Source: Vitrella brassicaformis (lineage: Eukaryota > Sar > Vitrellaceae). From it: a DNA stretch of 64,000 nucleotides. The stretch is taken from the NCBI GenBank assembly GCA_001179505.1, contig CDMY01000666.1, forward strand, positions 1 to 64,000, in the 5' to 3' direction. The stretch's first letter is position 1. Each line of letters starts with the position of its first letter. The translations under genes were made by a program, and so were the position numbers. The notes under the pieces are model-generated. The model saw only the letters and a program-made list of their open reading frames with translations, had not been told where the DNA came from and did no database searches. Below are positions 25,043 to 36,200 of the stretch, in pieces.

Positions 25043-26230
25043 GTCGATGCTGCTACTGCTACTGTACTGTCGCTGCTGCTGCGATGGACTTGGTGGTGCC
25101 GTCCAAATTCACCAGCGAGGCTCGGCTCATGGTTGTCAAGCACGCTGCACTCCAGACAGATCACTTCATCAATGACCCATCCGTCCGTTTGCGTGCGCAT
25201 CATCGCTCTTGTCCGCCGTCTTACTCGTGGTTGGCGGTGGTGTATTTGCCGTACTGCGCCATTCGGGGCGAGAGGACGCCCACCTTGACCTCACCGAGGT
25301 AGGTCCTCGCTTCTCGACGAGCACGTTCTCCGGGACTCTGCACACCATCCATCCATGTCATAGTCGCCTATCCCATCCATGTGTCCATCCATCCATCGCC
25401 CGGCTTACAGGCCGTCCTGTGTGCGATAGATGGAGCAGCTGCACCGCCATGGGCACCCAAAATGGCGGCATGGTGGCCGTGGCCCGACAGGATGGCTGGG
25501 AAGGGCTGCTGGTGCTGCTGCATTCATCCACACGCACCACACCATCAGTGATCCATCCATCCATTTGCGTGTGTCATCCTACTTGTGTGTCCTTATTCGT
25601 AGTCGGCAGTCGTGTACGTGGCGAGGAGTCTCGTGGCGATGCGGGCCCTCACGCCTCAAGCCGGCTGTCTCCTTGGACCACACGTCCTTCAGAACCCTGT
25701 ATGTGTCCACAGAGATCCATCCATCCATCTGTATTCCCGCCCATCGTCCCGCTTACCTCCCGTCGGGTGTAAGCGCTCTGTCTGTCTGTTTGTCTGCCTG
25801 CCTGCCAAATCCACCCCGCCACTCAATCTACACCAGCACTCGCCGCCGATATATATCATCACGCCGCACACGCACCACCGGTGAAGCACACACACACACA
25901 CACAGCACATCGGTCAGCACGGACCCACGGGGAGAGAAAGAGGTGTCCGGTAGGTGAAGGCATACCTACCGTACACAGGAAGGATACACCAGACAAAGAA
26001 AAGCGATAGTGCACGGCCTTGGGCGGGGGAAGGCGATACTCGTCGAGTGGGATGGAGCTCGAGGACGATGGGCGGAGGGCGTGATGGAGCTGCAGGACGA
26101 GTCACCACCCCTCGTCCATCCATTCCATCCATTCCTGCTCACTCACTCATCTGCGCAACCATGCCCAACCATCGTCAACGAACACACTGTTCACAGCCAG
26201 AATCGGCTCCAGGCGGGGTATCCATCACGT
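25043..26230 (-). pseudogene. Decayed module-family exons in the right arm
   Basis: Pieces of the repeated module appear on the minus strand in broken frames near 25300-25230 and 25697-25598 (VLKDVWSKETAG; RARIATRLLATYTTADYE), separated by (GGAT)n-rich introns as in the left arm. Near 26110-25975 the minus strand reads SIPLDEYRLPPPKAVHYRFS. Its LPPPK-x-VHY matches LPPPKMVHYDTY of P1. I could not assemble a full gene. Confidence 0.4.
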
Positions 26231-26239
26231 GTGCGGGCA

Positions 26240-26365
26240 GCTCTGGCATCCTGCGCGTAAAAATGAGGGAAAAAAATACCGCGCGTCTCGGCCGTCTCTT
26301 TTCTCGACGTCAACTTCAAGGCAGTCCTCCATTCATTCGTTGCGTGCAGCGTCATCTGAAAGCAA
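26240..26365. repeat. Right arm of an inverted repeat (partner 5822-5955)
   Basis: Reverse complement of the 5822-5955 segment, carrying 'cttttctcgacgtcaacttc' and 'cattcattcgttgcgtgcag'. It bounds the right duplicated arm. Confidence 0.7.
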
Positions 26366-26559
26366 ACTGAAAGAAACACGTGCCTTTCTTCCAGTGGAAA
26401 ATGGTTTGGTGCGCTGCTGCTGAACGGCAGGCAAGGAGCGAGGGCGTCTCACGTGCGTACCTCAAATGGCTGTGTCATGTCAGCCCACCAATCCATTTTA
26501 CACGTCCGTGTCAGCCGGCACCCACCCAGCCATCCCATGTATTTTTACACAACCCGCCC

Positions 26560-26945
26560 ACCTACACATCAATCAACGAACGCAGCCTCGCCCAACCAAT
26601 GAGTGTCCATATCAACGGACGCCCAGCCGTCCATTAATTCGCATGCGCGTACACACAATCGGCACACACGCAGAGCCGCCAGTCACACACAGCCGCTCTG
26701 GGGTACACACGGGGAATGGAAGAAAGGCAGACAGACAGCCAGGCAGCAGTGGATCTACTTACAAAGAAAACACACGACAGACATTGGATGGCTCCTATCA
26801 ATTGGCTAAATGGCCGGCCATCAAAGGAAAGCACATTATATATCCACTGAGATAGAGCACAAATGTTAAGCATGGGCAGTGATGAACAGCCTCACATGTG
26901 CACACCAGACCATGCACGACAAACACCAGGCGAAAGCCAGACTCA
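26560..26945. repeat. ~390-bp direct repeat, copy 1 (copy 2 at ~27355-27835)
   Basis: Both copies share, in order, an 'acgaacgcagcct..gcccaacca' block, 'gccgtccattaat', 'ggcacacacgcagagccgcc' and 'aggcagacagacagcc'. They end in a ~50-bp identical core (26787-26838 and 27689-27740, beginning tggctcctatcaattggcta) and a 'cctcacatgtgcacaccaga' block. Copy 2 is longer because of microsatellite inserts. No gene or terminal inverted repeat seen. The space between the copies is CA/CT-rich DNA. Confidence 0.8.
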
Positions 26946-28189
26946 CACCCATTAACACACCATTCACCCACCATTCACACACACGGCAGCACGATCAGTA
27001 GAGGGGCTCTCTTTTTCTCTCTCGTGTGTGTGAGTGTGTGTGCGTTATGGATGATATTATAGAGTACGTGGATCCATCCACTCACCGCCCACCCACTCCG
27101 TTCACTTGAGCGAGTCAGTCGAGCCGTTGTCTGTCTGTCTGTCTCTCTTGTCGGTTAGTCCGTCCACTCACACACATCCCAGGCCACACACACCACCCCT
27201 CCCCCTCCCAGCACTAGTTATCCACTAGTTATCCCATCACTGCCCCTCTCCTCAAGCTCAGTCAAAGAGCGGCCAAAGGTCAGAGCGGCAATGGGGCAAC
27301 TAGTGCTGGCAGAGGTGGGGTGGTGTGCGGTCGAATTGCACAGCCAGCCAAACAAAAACTCAACGAACGCAGCCTGGCCTCGCCCAACCAACGAGTGTCC
27401 ACATATATCCACACATACATACCCGCTCAAACGCAGCCAGCCGTCCATTAATGCGCATGTACGTACGTACAACACACGATCGGCACACACGCAGAGCCGC
27501 CATTCACACAGAGAGGCACTCTGGGGCACACACGGGGAGAGGAAGAAAGGCAGACAGACAGCCAGCCAGGCAGGTGTGTGTATATCTACTAGGAGTGTGC
27601 GTGTGTGGGTGGGTGGGCGGGAAGCCTCTGTCTCTCTGTCCGCTGTTTGTCTGTCTGTTCTGCCCCCCAACAAAACACACGACATTAGATGGCTCCTATC
27701 AATTGGCTAAATGGCCGGCCATCAAAGGAAAGCACATTATGTATTCACTGAGATAGAGCACAACATCAAGCATGAGCAGCACAGCCTCACATGTGCACAC
27801 CAGACCATGAACGATAACACCAAAGCCAGACCGACGCCCATTCACACACACACACCGCAGCAGAACACCTCGGGTACGTGGGCTATCTGTCTCTATCGTG
27901 TCGGGGCGGGATTGACACTTGGCGCGCCCCTCCTTATAGTGCGTACCACCTGGCTGATGAATGACGGATCGTCCATCCATCCATCCGTCCATCCATCCAC
28001 CACCCACCACATCTATCTGCCGGATACTGTACACTCTCCCGGTCTCCCACCTTTCCACCACTCGACCAACACTCAAGCTATACAATTGCGTGTGTGCATG
28101 GATGTCATCCATCCTCCCGGCCCCGTGTTCCCATCCATCCATCGCATCCATCAGCCACACACACACCCCAGCCATGATGACTTGGCTGT

Positions 28190-30294
28190 CTACTTCCGGC
28201 GCTTTAGTCGCCCGTTCTCGTCACGGGTCCACTCAACACCAGCAGCACTAGCCCCAGCACCACGGGCAGCCTCCCGTCGGGCCCTCTTGGGCGGTGATGG
28301 ACGGCCGTCCTGGCGATCTCCATCTATGGTGGCGGCCGGCTCTCGGTGTCGGCGCTTGCGGCGGGCAGCCAGTGGCACATCGTCATCGATGTCGCCGTCA
28401 GGCTGCTGCAATATGGGCGGAGGGAAGCTGAAGACAGACAGACAGACAGACAGAGAGAGTCGTTTGGCTCAATGTCTGTGTGCCTGTCTCGGCGTGTGGG
28501 TGCGTGAGGTACATTACTCACCCGGCGACTTCGCCGCCATCTGGTGATGGCACCAGGACGTCTTCAGCAACTCCTGCTGCAGCTGCTGCCGCTGCTGCAG
28601 GGCCTTCTAGGTCTGCATGGATAAGCAAACACCACAACACATCACACGGAGAGATTAGGGGATGCATGCATAGCTCGAGGTTTTGGATGGTCTGTCCGTC
28701 CGCTCACCAATATCCATCCCATCGCCACGATCTCCCCAGTCGACACGACGACCACCACCGGCACCACACGCGGCCATAGCCCTCTCCCGCCCGTCGGCAC
28801 ACTCACGCGGATCGTCATTGTCGTCCCTTGCGTCGTCGGCTGTGGCTTTGCGCTTCTTGGTGAAGGCCGCCTCGCGGGCGAGGTCGTCCTCCTGCTCATC
28901 GTCATCGTCATCGTCGAGTAAACCACGCCGACGCCGCAACTTGGCTGCACGCGGACACACCGCACACAGACAGAGAAGGACAGTGCAAATGAATGTCAGC
29001 ACCCCGGCGTACATTTTCCTTTCCCTCAATCCCCCCACCCCTGCCCCCTTCCCCCTCTCCCGGCTTACATTTCGATCCGAGCCGTCTGGGCAGTATGTCC
29101 TCCTCCGATTCATCATCATCACACTTCATCGACTCGTCCTTGCCCATCCCACCACCACCACCAGCCGCCGCGGCCGCTGCAGCAGCGGGCTCACTGCGGG
29201 CATCTCCATCCCCCTCCGCCTCCTGGTCCTCTGCGTCGTGAGGGTCGTCTGCCAGCGATTTGGGTCGGGCAGCGTCGTCGTCAATGAGCATCCTCTCGCG
29301 CGGCCTGTGTCCGCCACCCACACTCGCTGCTGCAGCTGCAGGGGCCGCTTCCTCGCGGAGTCCCTGGGCGCGCCCGCCGCCGCCACGCCCAGCTTCCTGA
29401 CGCCGGCGAGTGCGAACGTCATGACTCTCACGCCTCACCTTCGCCCCATTCTCCCTTAGGTCTCCGTACACTGAAGGCCTAAGCCCTTGGCCTTTATGGT
29501 GTGCGGATGTACACATATATACCCAATATACTCACCAGGGCCCATGGCAAGGAGTACGGCCTCAAACGCCCATTTGAACAGATGCTGCACCGCCTCGCCC
29601 CCAGCTGCCCTGGTACTGCCCTCCAGCACTAGCTCCAGCATGATCTCCTCCCAACGCTCTGTCAGCTTGGCCTTGTGTGGGCTGTCGTCTGGCAGCTCGC
29701 TGAGCCATCTACTGACCAGCTGCAGCTGCTGGTCCCTCCCCATGGCCCCCGCCAGCTGCCCTCCCAGCCTGTGAACGTCAGCCAGCCCCCCCTCGTCGCG
29801 CCCCGGTGGACGCGCTTCTGGCTGCGGGATGCAGGGGGGGAGGCGGCTCGGCCGCCGGTCGCTCTTCTGCTGCGAGGTCTCCTTGGCCGCGAGTTGTTCC
29901 TGATGCGCCGGTATGACAGCCTCACGAGAGTCGAAGCAAGGCCCCGTGTACGGCTTGGGGGTGGCGCGATGCGATGGTCGGGGTGTACGGCTTGGGGGAG
30001 CGCCATGAGGCGCGAGTGGTGGCCGAGGGTGCTGCCTGCCCTCTTGCGGACCACCTGAGCACAAACAAGGTGAACGATCCCATTGAATGCACATTTGTTT
30101 CATGCCTCCCCTGGCTGCCTGCACAATTATGCCTGCATGCCTGCCTATTCCCCAGCGGCACCATCGCACTTACGTCCTCTGGTGGTGCCGCTGTTGTGCG
30201 CTTCGCGTGCGCGTACGTCTTGGCTGTCTCTCGACAGGCGCTTCTCCCCCTCCTCCTCCGTACCGAGGAGAGTGTCCCTCCGCTTGAGCATCAT
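28190..30294 (-). CDS. Charged low-complexity nuclear-type protein
   Basis: Starts at ATG 30294 (MMLKRRDTLLGTEEEGEKRL), donor at 30173. Exon 2 (about 30056-29540) has a compact, probably folded part (LQLVSRWLSELPDDSPHKAK ... HLFKWAFEAVLLAMGPG). Exon 3 (about 29460-29070) is poly-Ala and acidic (MKCDDDESEEDILPRRLGSK). Exon 4 (about 28945-28810) has KLRRRRGLLDDDDDDEQEDD and TKKRKATADD. Then come AAAAAAAAGVAEDVLVPSPD (about 28610) and a last exon with AARRKRRHREPAATIDGD, SPPKRARRE and the C terminus ENGRLKRRK, TAG at 28190. Several basic clusters look like nuclear localisation signals. Chromatin or RNA-processing work is plausible but not shown. The last 350 nt of this gene region have been copied into the left arm at 7035-7389. 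Confidence 0.65.
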
Positions 30295-30452
30295 TATCAA
30301 TCGCTCACTGGCTCAGCATGCGTCGCTGGCGGTTGCGGCTGTCACACGCGATACCACATGGCGAAATTGTCGCCTTTTCCCTCCTCTTCAGTTGCGAGCT
30401 TGAATGCGTAGCTCGCATTGTGTGGCGAAAGAGATTAAAGAGATCTGGGAAA

Positions 30453-31592
30453 ATGGTGGCCTTTCATTGTCTGTCCTTTGCTGTGGCAGTGCTGCTGGAT
30501 CATCTCGTCTTCGTCCGGGCTCAGACGACTCCCGCATCTTCGCCCCTCCGTCTGCCATCCGATGGACTCATCCCGCGTCCACAAACGGCCCAGATGAAGA
30601 TGCCGCAGCTGCCGAACGACACGGCGACGCTTCCATCTTCAAGTCGGCCGCAGAGGGCCCCGCAGCAAAAGAAGGGACGGCTGAAACGTTGTCATTCCAG
30701 GATGGGAGGCGGCAGGCGTCTTCCGCAGATTTTCTTCAGCACGCTGGAGTCGGTCCTGTGGCACCATCCATCTGTAGCTAATGTGAGGTTGCTGACGACC
30801 GGGAGTGAGGGCCACTCAGAGGGCGCCTTTCGACGACTATGTGCGTCACGGGTATTCGGCCGAGTGGCTTGACGTCGATGCGGTCTGGTGGGACCTTCCC
30901 GGCGCGGCGATGCGTGTGTTGGCCGCGTGGCTGGAGAGGGGACAGAGGGACCTGGCCACCACACTGACGTGCCTCATCCTGCAGCTGCGACTAGTCGCGG
31001 AGGTACGTGTCAAGGACAAACACATGTGGCTGGCTGGCTGGCTGGCTGGCTTGGTTGTCTTCCTGTACTGGTGTGTGGTTGCAGGTGTGTGTTAGCCACC
31101 TCATGGTGTGCTCCTGAATGCCCCTGACGCCTTCCTCCCAGCACCTCTGTTCGACGGCTCCTGCGACGGGAGTTCGATGGCAGTGCCTACATTTTATATT
31201 CTGCCGTCTCTTGTTCGGAATTTCCGCATCGATGGATGTCATGTCTGTCAGACTTTCGATACCAAGGCAACCTGGTCAGTCGTCTCGCAAGCACACACAT
31301 GCGCACATCTTTCTATGTGTGTCTAGTGTGGTGTGGTGCATGTGTGCAGGTTGAGCGGGCCAGAAGGGACACCGCGGCAGGGCCCACCTGGGAGGTCAAG
31401 CAGCCCGGACGGTACGACTGGACAGAGAGAGACACTCCCACGTGTTGCAACATACGCGTGAGTGTGCTTGTGGCTGTCGTGGTGGACTACACCTCATCAG
31501 TGTCCATCCGCCCGCGGATGTTGCGTGATGATGTCGACATATATGACCTGGGCAGAGATGAGCATCGGGCGCAGCTTCACCCAGCCGATTGA
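30453..31592 (+). CDS. Possible secreted or Golgi protein, weakly glycosyltransferase-like, probably damaged
   Basis: ATG 30453 begins a good signal peptide (MVAFHCLSFAVAVLLDHLVF, then VRA-QTT). After a Pro/Gln-rich stretch, IFFSTLESVLWHHPSVANVR resembles the start of sugar-binding-region (GT32-like) glycosyltransferases. The likely continuation (APFDDYVRHGYSAEWLDVDA) is in another frame, joined only by a 37-nt 'intron' (30782-30818) or a frameshift. Farther on, 31186-31270 has SAYILYSAVSCSEF and DFRYQGNLV, then WEVKQPGRYDWTERD. I could not find a DXD motif or a continuous spliced frame. Most likely a decaying gene. Confidence 0.35.
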
Positions 31593-33245
31593 TTGTGTCT
31601 GTCGTGTTGTGGTGTCCGTGTGTACTGATCAGGACAAGTTTTTCCCCATTCTACCCCACCTCATGGTGCGAAAGCGGTAGCTGCCCCTCCTCGGCATTTC
31701 CGAGTCACGCTTCATCCACATAGACCTCATCGCGGCTTCACCGTCTCTTCCCCGACGACAAAGCCGACATCTCACTCCTGTAAGTCGCGCGACTCCGTCA
31801 GCGAGGTGGAGAAGGAGTGTGCTGTCGTGCTGAAGCGTGTGGATGAGTTCTGCGCGCGGGTGCGGTCGCTGGGCGCCAATCGGGCCGGACGGTCAGTAAT
31901 CGACGAAGACATACGCTCGCTCTCCACCACACAAAGGACATGGACATGTGTCGTGTGGGTGCTGATGGGTCAGGCCACATCGCCTCCAACATGCCGGGCA
32001 GCGGCCACGACAGCACCACTTGTCTGGTGGGGCTCAAGTACCCCACATCGGCCCAGGCGGCAGTGGACCTGTGCAGTATTGTCTGGATGTGTGTGAGTGT
32101 GTGTGTGAGTGTGTGTTGGCTGGCTGGCTGTCTGTTCCTCTGTCTGGCATCAGTGGTGTTGGCCGCCCACCATGCCCATGGCGTGGCTGCGATGAATGTT
32201 GCACTCATTTCACGGATGGACCGACGGACCGTTTCCTTTGTCTTTTCCATGAAGCGCTCCACACGGACATTTTGACACAGACAGACCAAGGAGTGGGGGC
32301 CCAGAACACAACCACGACATTCACACCTCTCCCTACCAACACGCCAGCCAGCCGTTCCATACCTGCCTCCCTCCCTCCCTCTTGGCTCACTCTCTCACTC
32401 TCAAGTGTGCCCATCACTGTCCCCCTATTTGCTGTCCTTCCAACACACAGTGAAGCCCTCCCCTCCCCGCTTTGCACAAGACGGTCTACGCGACGCCAGG
32501 TACACTGGACTGGGCACTGATTGGATGTAGGTAGCTCTGTCCACAGCGAGCGGCTATCGCATCGGTACCTGCGGCGCGGCAGGCAGCACACAACCAAGGG
32601 CGGTAGCACGACAGAGCGATCAAGGTAATGACGATGTTTCGTACACCCTTACTGACCTTCGCCTTCGGCCACAGGACCGCGAATTCCGTCAAAGTAGCTC
32701 GTGCAGACATCAGCACACGGTCATCCTGATGCTGCTCACTCGCCGATGAAGTCCGGTGAGGCCCTGGCCAGGACCAGATAAGGCAATATATACAGTAACA
32801 GGCATCCGGAAATGATGACCATGGAGAGGAGGACGAATTATCTAGCAGGAGGGGGACGTACTATTATTTCTGACGGGGCTCGAGGAGTCGCCCAACCGCA
32901 CAGGACCAATTGTGGTGTTCCGACAACTGTATTGCTGAGCACAGATGCACGCATGCACTGGTGCCTGAGCGGTTCGTTTCAACACAGACGTCATACGCAG
33001 CTGCTGCACATGCTCCTGCACGTTGCTGAGGGGCAGATCTGTGAGCCAAGCCAGAGAGACGGTAGGCGGGATGGAGAAACCCAGAAAAATCGCCGGTTTC
33101 GTTACGGCCAGGAATGCGAGCTTATGTATTGGGACAGGTATCCGTAACCGCATGTGAAGCAAAGGTTCGAAAAAGAGCAAACGCTGTATGGAGGAGTGAG
33201 TGAGTGAGGCAGTGGAGATCTGCTGACGCATTGAGGAGATCTTTG
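31593..33245. other. Unresolved region before the synthase
   Basis: Two exon-like stretches on the plus strand (31797-31892, SEVEKECAVVLKRVDEFCAR; 31940-32080, HIASNMPGSGHDSTTCLVGL) have GT donors and CAG acceptors. I could not join them into a gene or recognise them. From about 32280 to 33245 I see no gene on either strand; the promoter of the synthase must lie near its right edge. Confidence 0.35.
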
Positions 33246-36200
33246 ATGGCTCACGTGCCTCCGCCGACAACACCAACGCGCACCCAGTCCCCGAACGAAG
33301 ACGCCATGTCTGGAGGGACGACGGCCAAGCAGAACGGCAGCCCGTATGTGGCCTGCTTCGCTGGACAGGTAATGGGCGGGAGGGGGGACACACACACGGG
33401 GACACACGCGGACACACACGCGCGTGCGCAGAGGTGTGAAGCATCACAGAGAGACGCTCTCCACGCAGCGCACGACAGCACTCACTACGCCAGACGCACC
33501 GGCACCAAGCAGCAGACACTCGCATCCCTCCCTGTGTGTGTGTATCATGCAGGCGGTAGGGGACTACATCGCTGACCTGCGGGCTTTGTATGAGGAGTAC
33601 CCGAGCATCCGTCCGTTTGTGGAGCACCTGTCGCAGCAGCTGTACCACGAGGTCGAGGACGAGGCTGTGGGCATCGTGCAGCGACTGGGCTTCCACAAGT
33701 ATGGCTTCGACGTCATGGAGTGGATACGCAAACCAGAAACCACACCGCCACAGGTCACCCTACTACCAGACAGAAGGGCAGGCTGTCATGCAGACAGACA
33801 GGAGATCCATTGAGGGTCCTGTGTGTGTCTGTGTTGTTTGCAGAGTTACCTGTCGTTCGCGCCCATCAGTTTCCCTATGATCTTCTTCGTCCAGATGACT
33901 CAATACCTATGCGTACGCGGCCAACACACACACACGCCAGACAAGCACACCTGTGTGTACGTCATCGTGGATGTGCTTCGTGTGTGCAGACGCTCGAGGA
34001 CATGGGCATGACCCCTGGCGAGTTCCGCGGCCTGCTGCACGCCGCCATCGGCCACTCACAGGGGCTTGTGGCCGCCGCATGCATCGCACACCGGGACGCA
34101 CACACTGTCGAGGGACTCCAGAAAGTCGCTGGAAACGTACGTGACACGAGCGACAGACGTGGGTCGACATGCATCCATGTCTGTGCCTGTCTGTGTGTGT
34201 GTGTGTGTGTGTGTGTAGGCCCTTCGTATGATGTTCTGGAATGGGCTGCGGCTGCAGTACGCCTATGGCCACCCCAGGAGGGTGGCGCCTAACGTTTTGA
34301 ACGCCGCCGTCGAGGCGGGAGCGGGCAAACCCACACCCATGCTGTCAATCAGGTACACACGCCCACCAGCTCCATACACTCACACATGGGCATGCTCACG
34401 CACACCGACGGCCACTTTCTCTGTTTGTGTCTGCAGAGGATTGCCCGTGCCTTTGCTGACGGCGAGTCTGGCAAAGGTGAATGCGTACCTGCCGCCGACG
34501 CACCACGTCCACATCGCCCTCAAGAACGGCCCCGACTTCACCGTCGTCGCAGGGGACCCCTCGGCCCTCGTGCAGGTCATCGAGGCCATCAAACCCATGC
34601 AGGCCGCTCCATCCGAGGACCAGACCAGGGTGCCGTTCAGCCAGAGGAAGCACCCGGTGGCCTTTCAGTTCCTGGACGTTTCCACGCCGTTCCACTGCAG
34701 GTGGGCTTTGAGATTGCACACGTACCACCGTGATGTATCGGCATCAATGTGTGGCTTTGTGTGTGTGTGTGTGGTTGTCAGTTTGTCTGAGTCTGCTGTG
34801 GCCAAGGTTGCCGACGACATCGGTCGTTTGGGCCTGTTTGCCGACTGCAGCCAGGCCAGCCCCCTGACCATTTCCTGCCTGTCGAATGAAGACGGCACAC
34901 CCCTCAGCGACAAATGCAGCACCTGGAACGACGTGAGCACCCCCCCACCCACCCACACACAGATACCACTTTCTCACATCTCCCTCGCTCCCTGTTCAGG
35001 TTGCCATGGAGTTGGTTCGCCTGCAATCGGTGGTGATCAACGACTGGCTGTCGGTGTGTCGGAATGTGGCCGCCATGACGGCCAGCGTCACGCACGTGCT
35101 GGACTTCGGCCCCGGTAAGGCGGGTGCGTCCATCGGGGGGCTGACGGCGAGGAACCTCAGGGGCTCGGGCATCGGGGTGGAATTCGCACCCACACGTGCA
35201 CTCGAGATCAAAGTCATGAGGTGAGCAGGCGCACGCACTCGTGGATGCAACTACACGTGTCTGTGTGTGTGTGTGGTGGTGGCGGTTTTGTTCGTTCAGT
35301 TTGCAGCCAGCAGTGAACTGGCTCGATGAGTTTGGTCCCCGTGTGCGGCTAGACGTGCACGGCCGACCGTATGTCGACACCAAGTTCCGCCGATTGCTCG
35401 GAAGGCCGCCCGTCATGGTCGCCGGCATGACACCAACTACCGTCAAGGTGACACAAAAGCCATCCCACGTGTGCACATGAGTGGATGGATGGATGTGTGT
35501 GTGTGTGTGTGTGCGCGTGATTGTGTTCTTTTCTTTTGTCAGCCGCGCATTGTCAAGGCAGCGCTCAAGGCGGGTTTCCACGCCGAGATCGCTGGCGGCG
35601 GGCAGCACACCCCCGAGATATTCAAGAAAACCGTCAACGACGTTGTGCAGAGCATCGCGTCAGTGCCTGGCAGACAGACAGACAGACACACTCAACACCC
35701 TCTTCCTCCTCTCCCATGTGTCTGTAGTGACGGCGAGGGCGTGTGGTTGAATCTGCTGTTTTTGAATCCCTTCCTGTGGAAGATGCAGTACCCCCTCATA
35801 CTCCAGCTCAGGCGCGACGGCTGGCCCATCCTCGGCGTCACTGTGGCGGCAGGCGTCCCCAGCCCCGCCAAGGCCGACGAGATACTCGCCAACTTCAGAA
35901 GCGTCGGAATGTAAGCAACACACCAACCACCAAGTCATCTCACTCTGTGGACAAAGAAACACGTGTGTGTGTGCGTGTGTGTGTGTGGCAGTCATTGTGT
36001 TGCGTTCAAGCCTGGGTCGGTGCCGGCCATCCGAGCGGTCCTGGAGATAGCTGACCGCAACCCTGACACGCAGATCGTTGTGCAGTGGACGGGCGGCCGC
36101 GCTGGCGGGCACCACTCATTCGAAGACCAACAGTAGGCAACGCCCCGCCCGCTCTCACACAGCACGCATGGATCCCTGTGTGTCCCCTCAACCAGTGCGC

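Noticed and set aside
32842..33696. 284-codon minus-strand frame opposite the synthase start
   Set aside because: It is antisense to conserved synthase exon 2, has no family signal and is rich in low-complexity Cys/Val/Ser.
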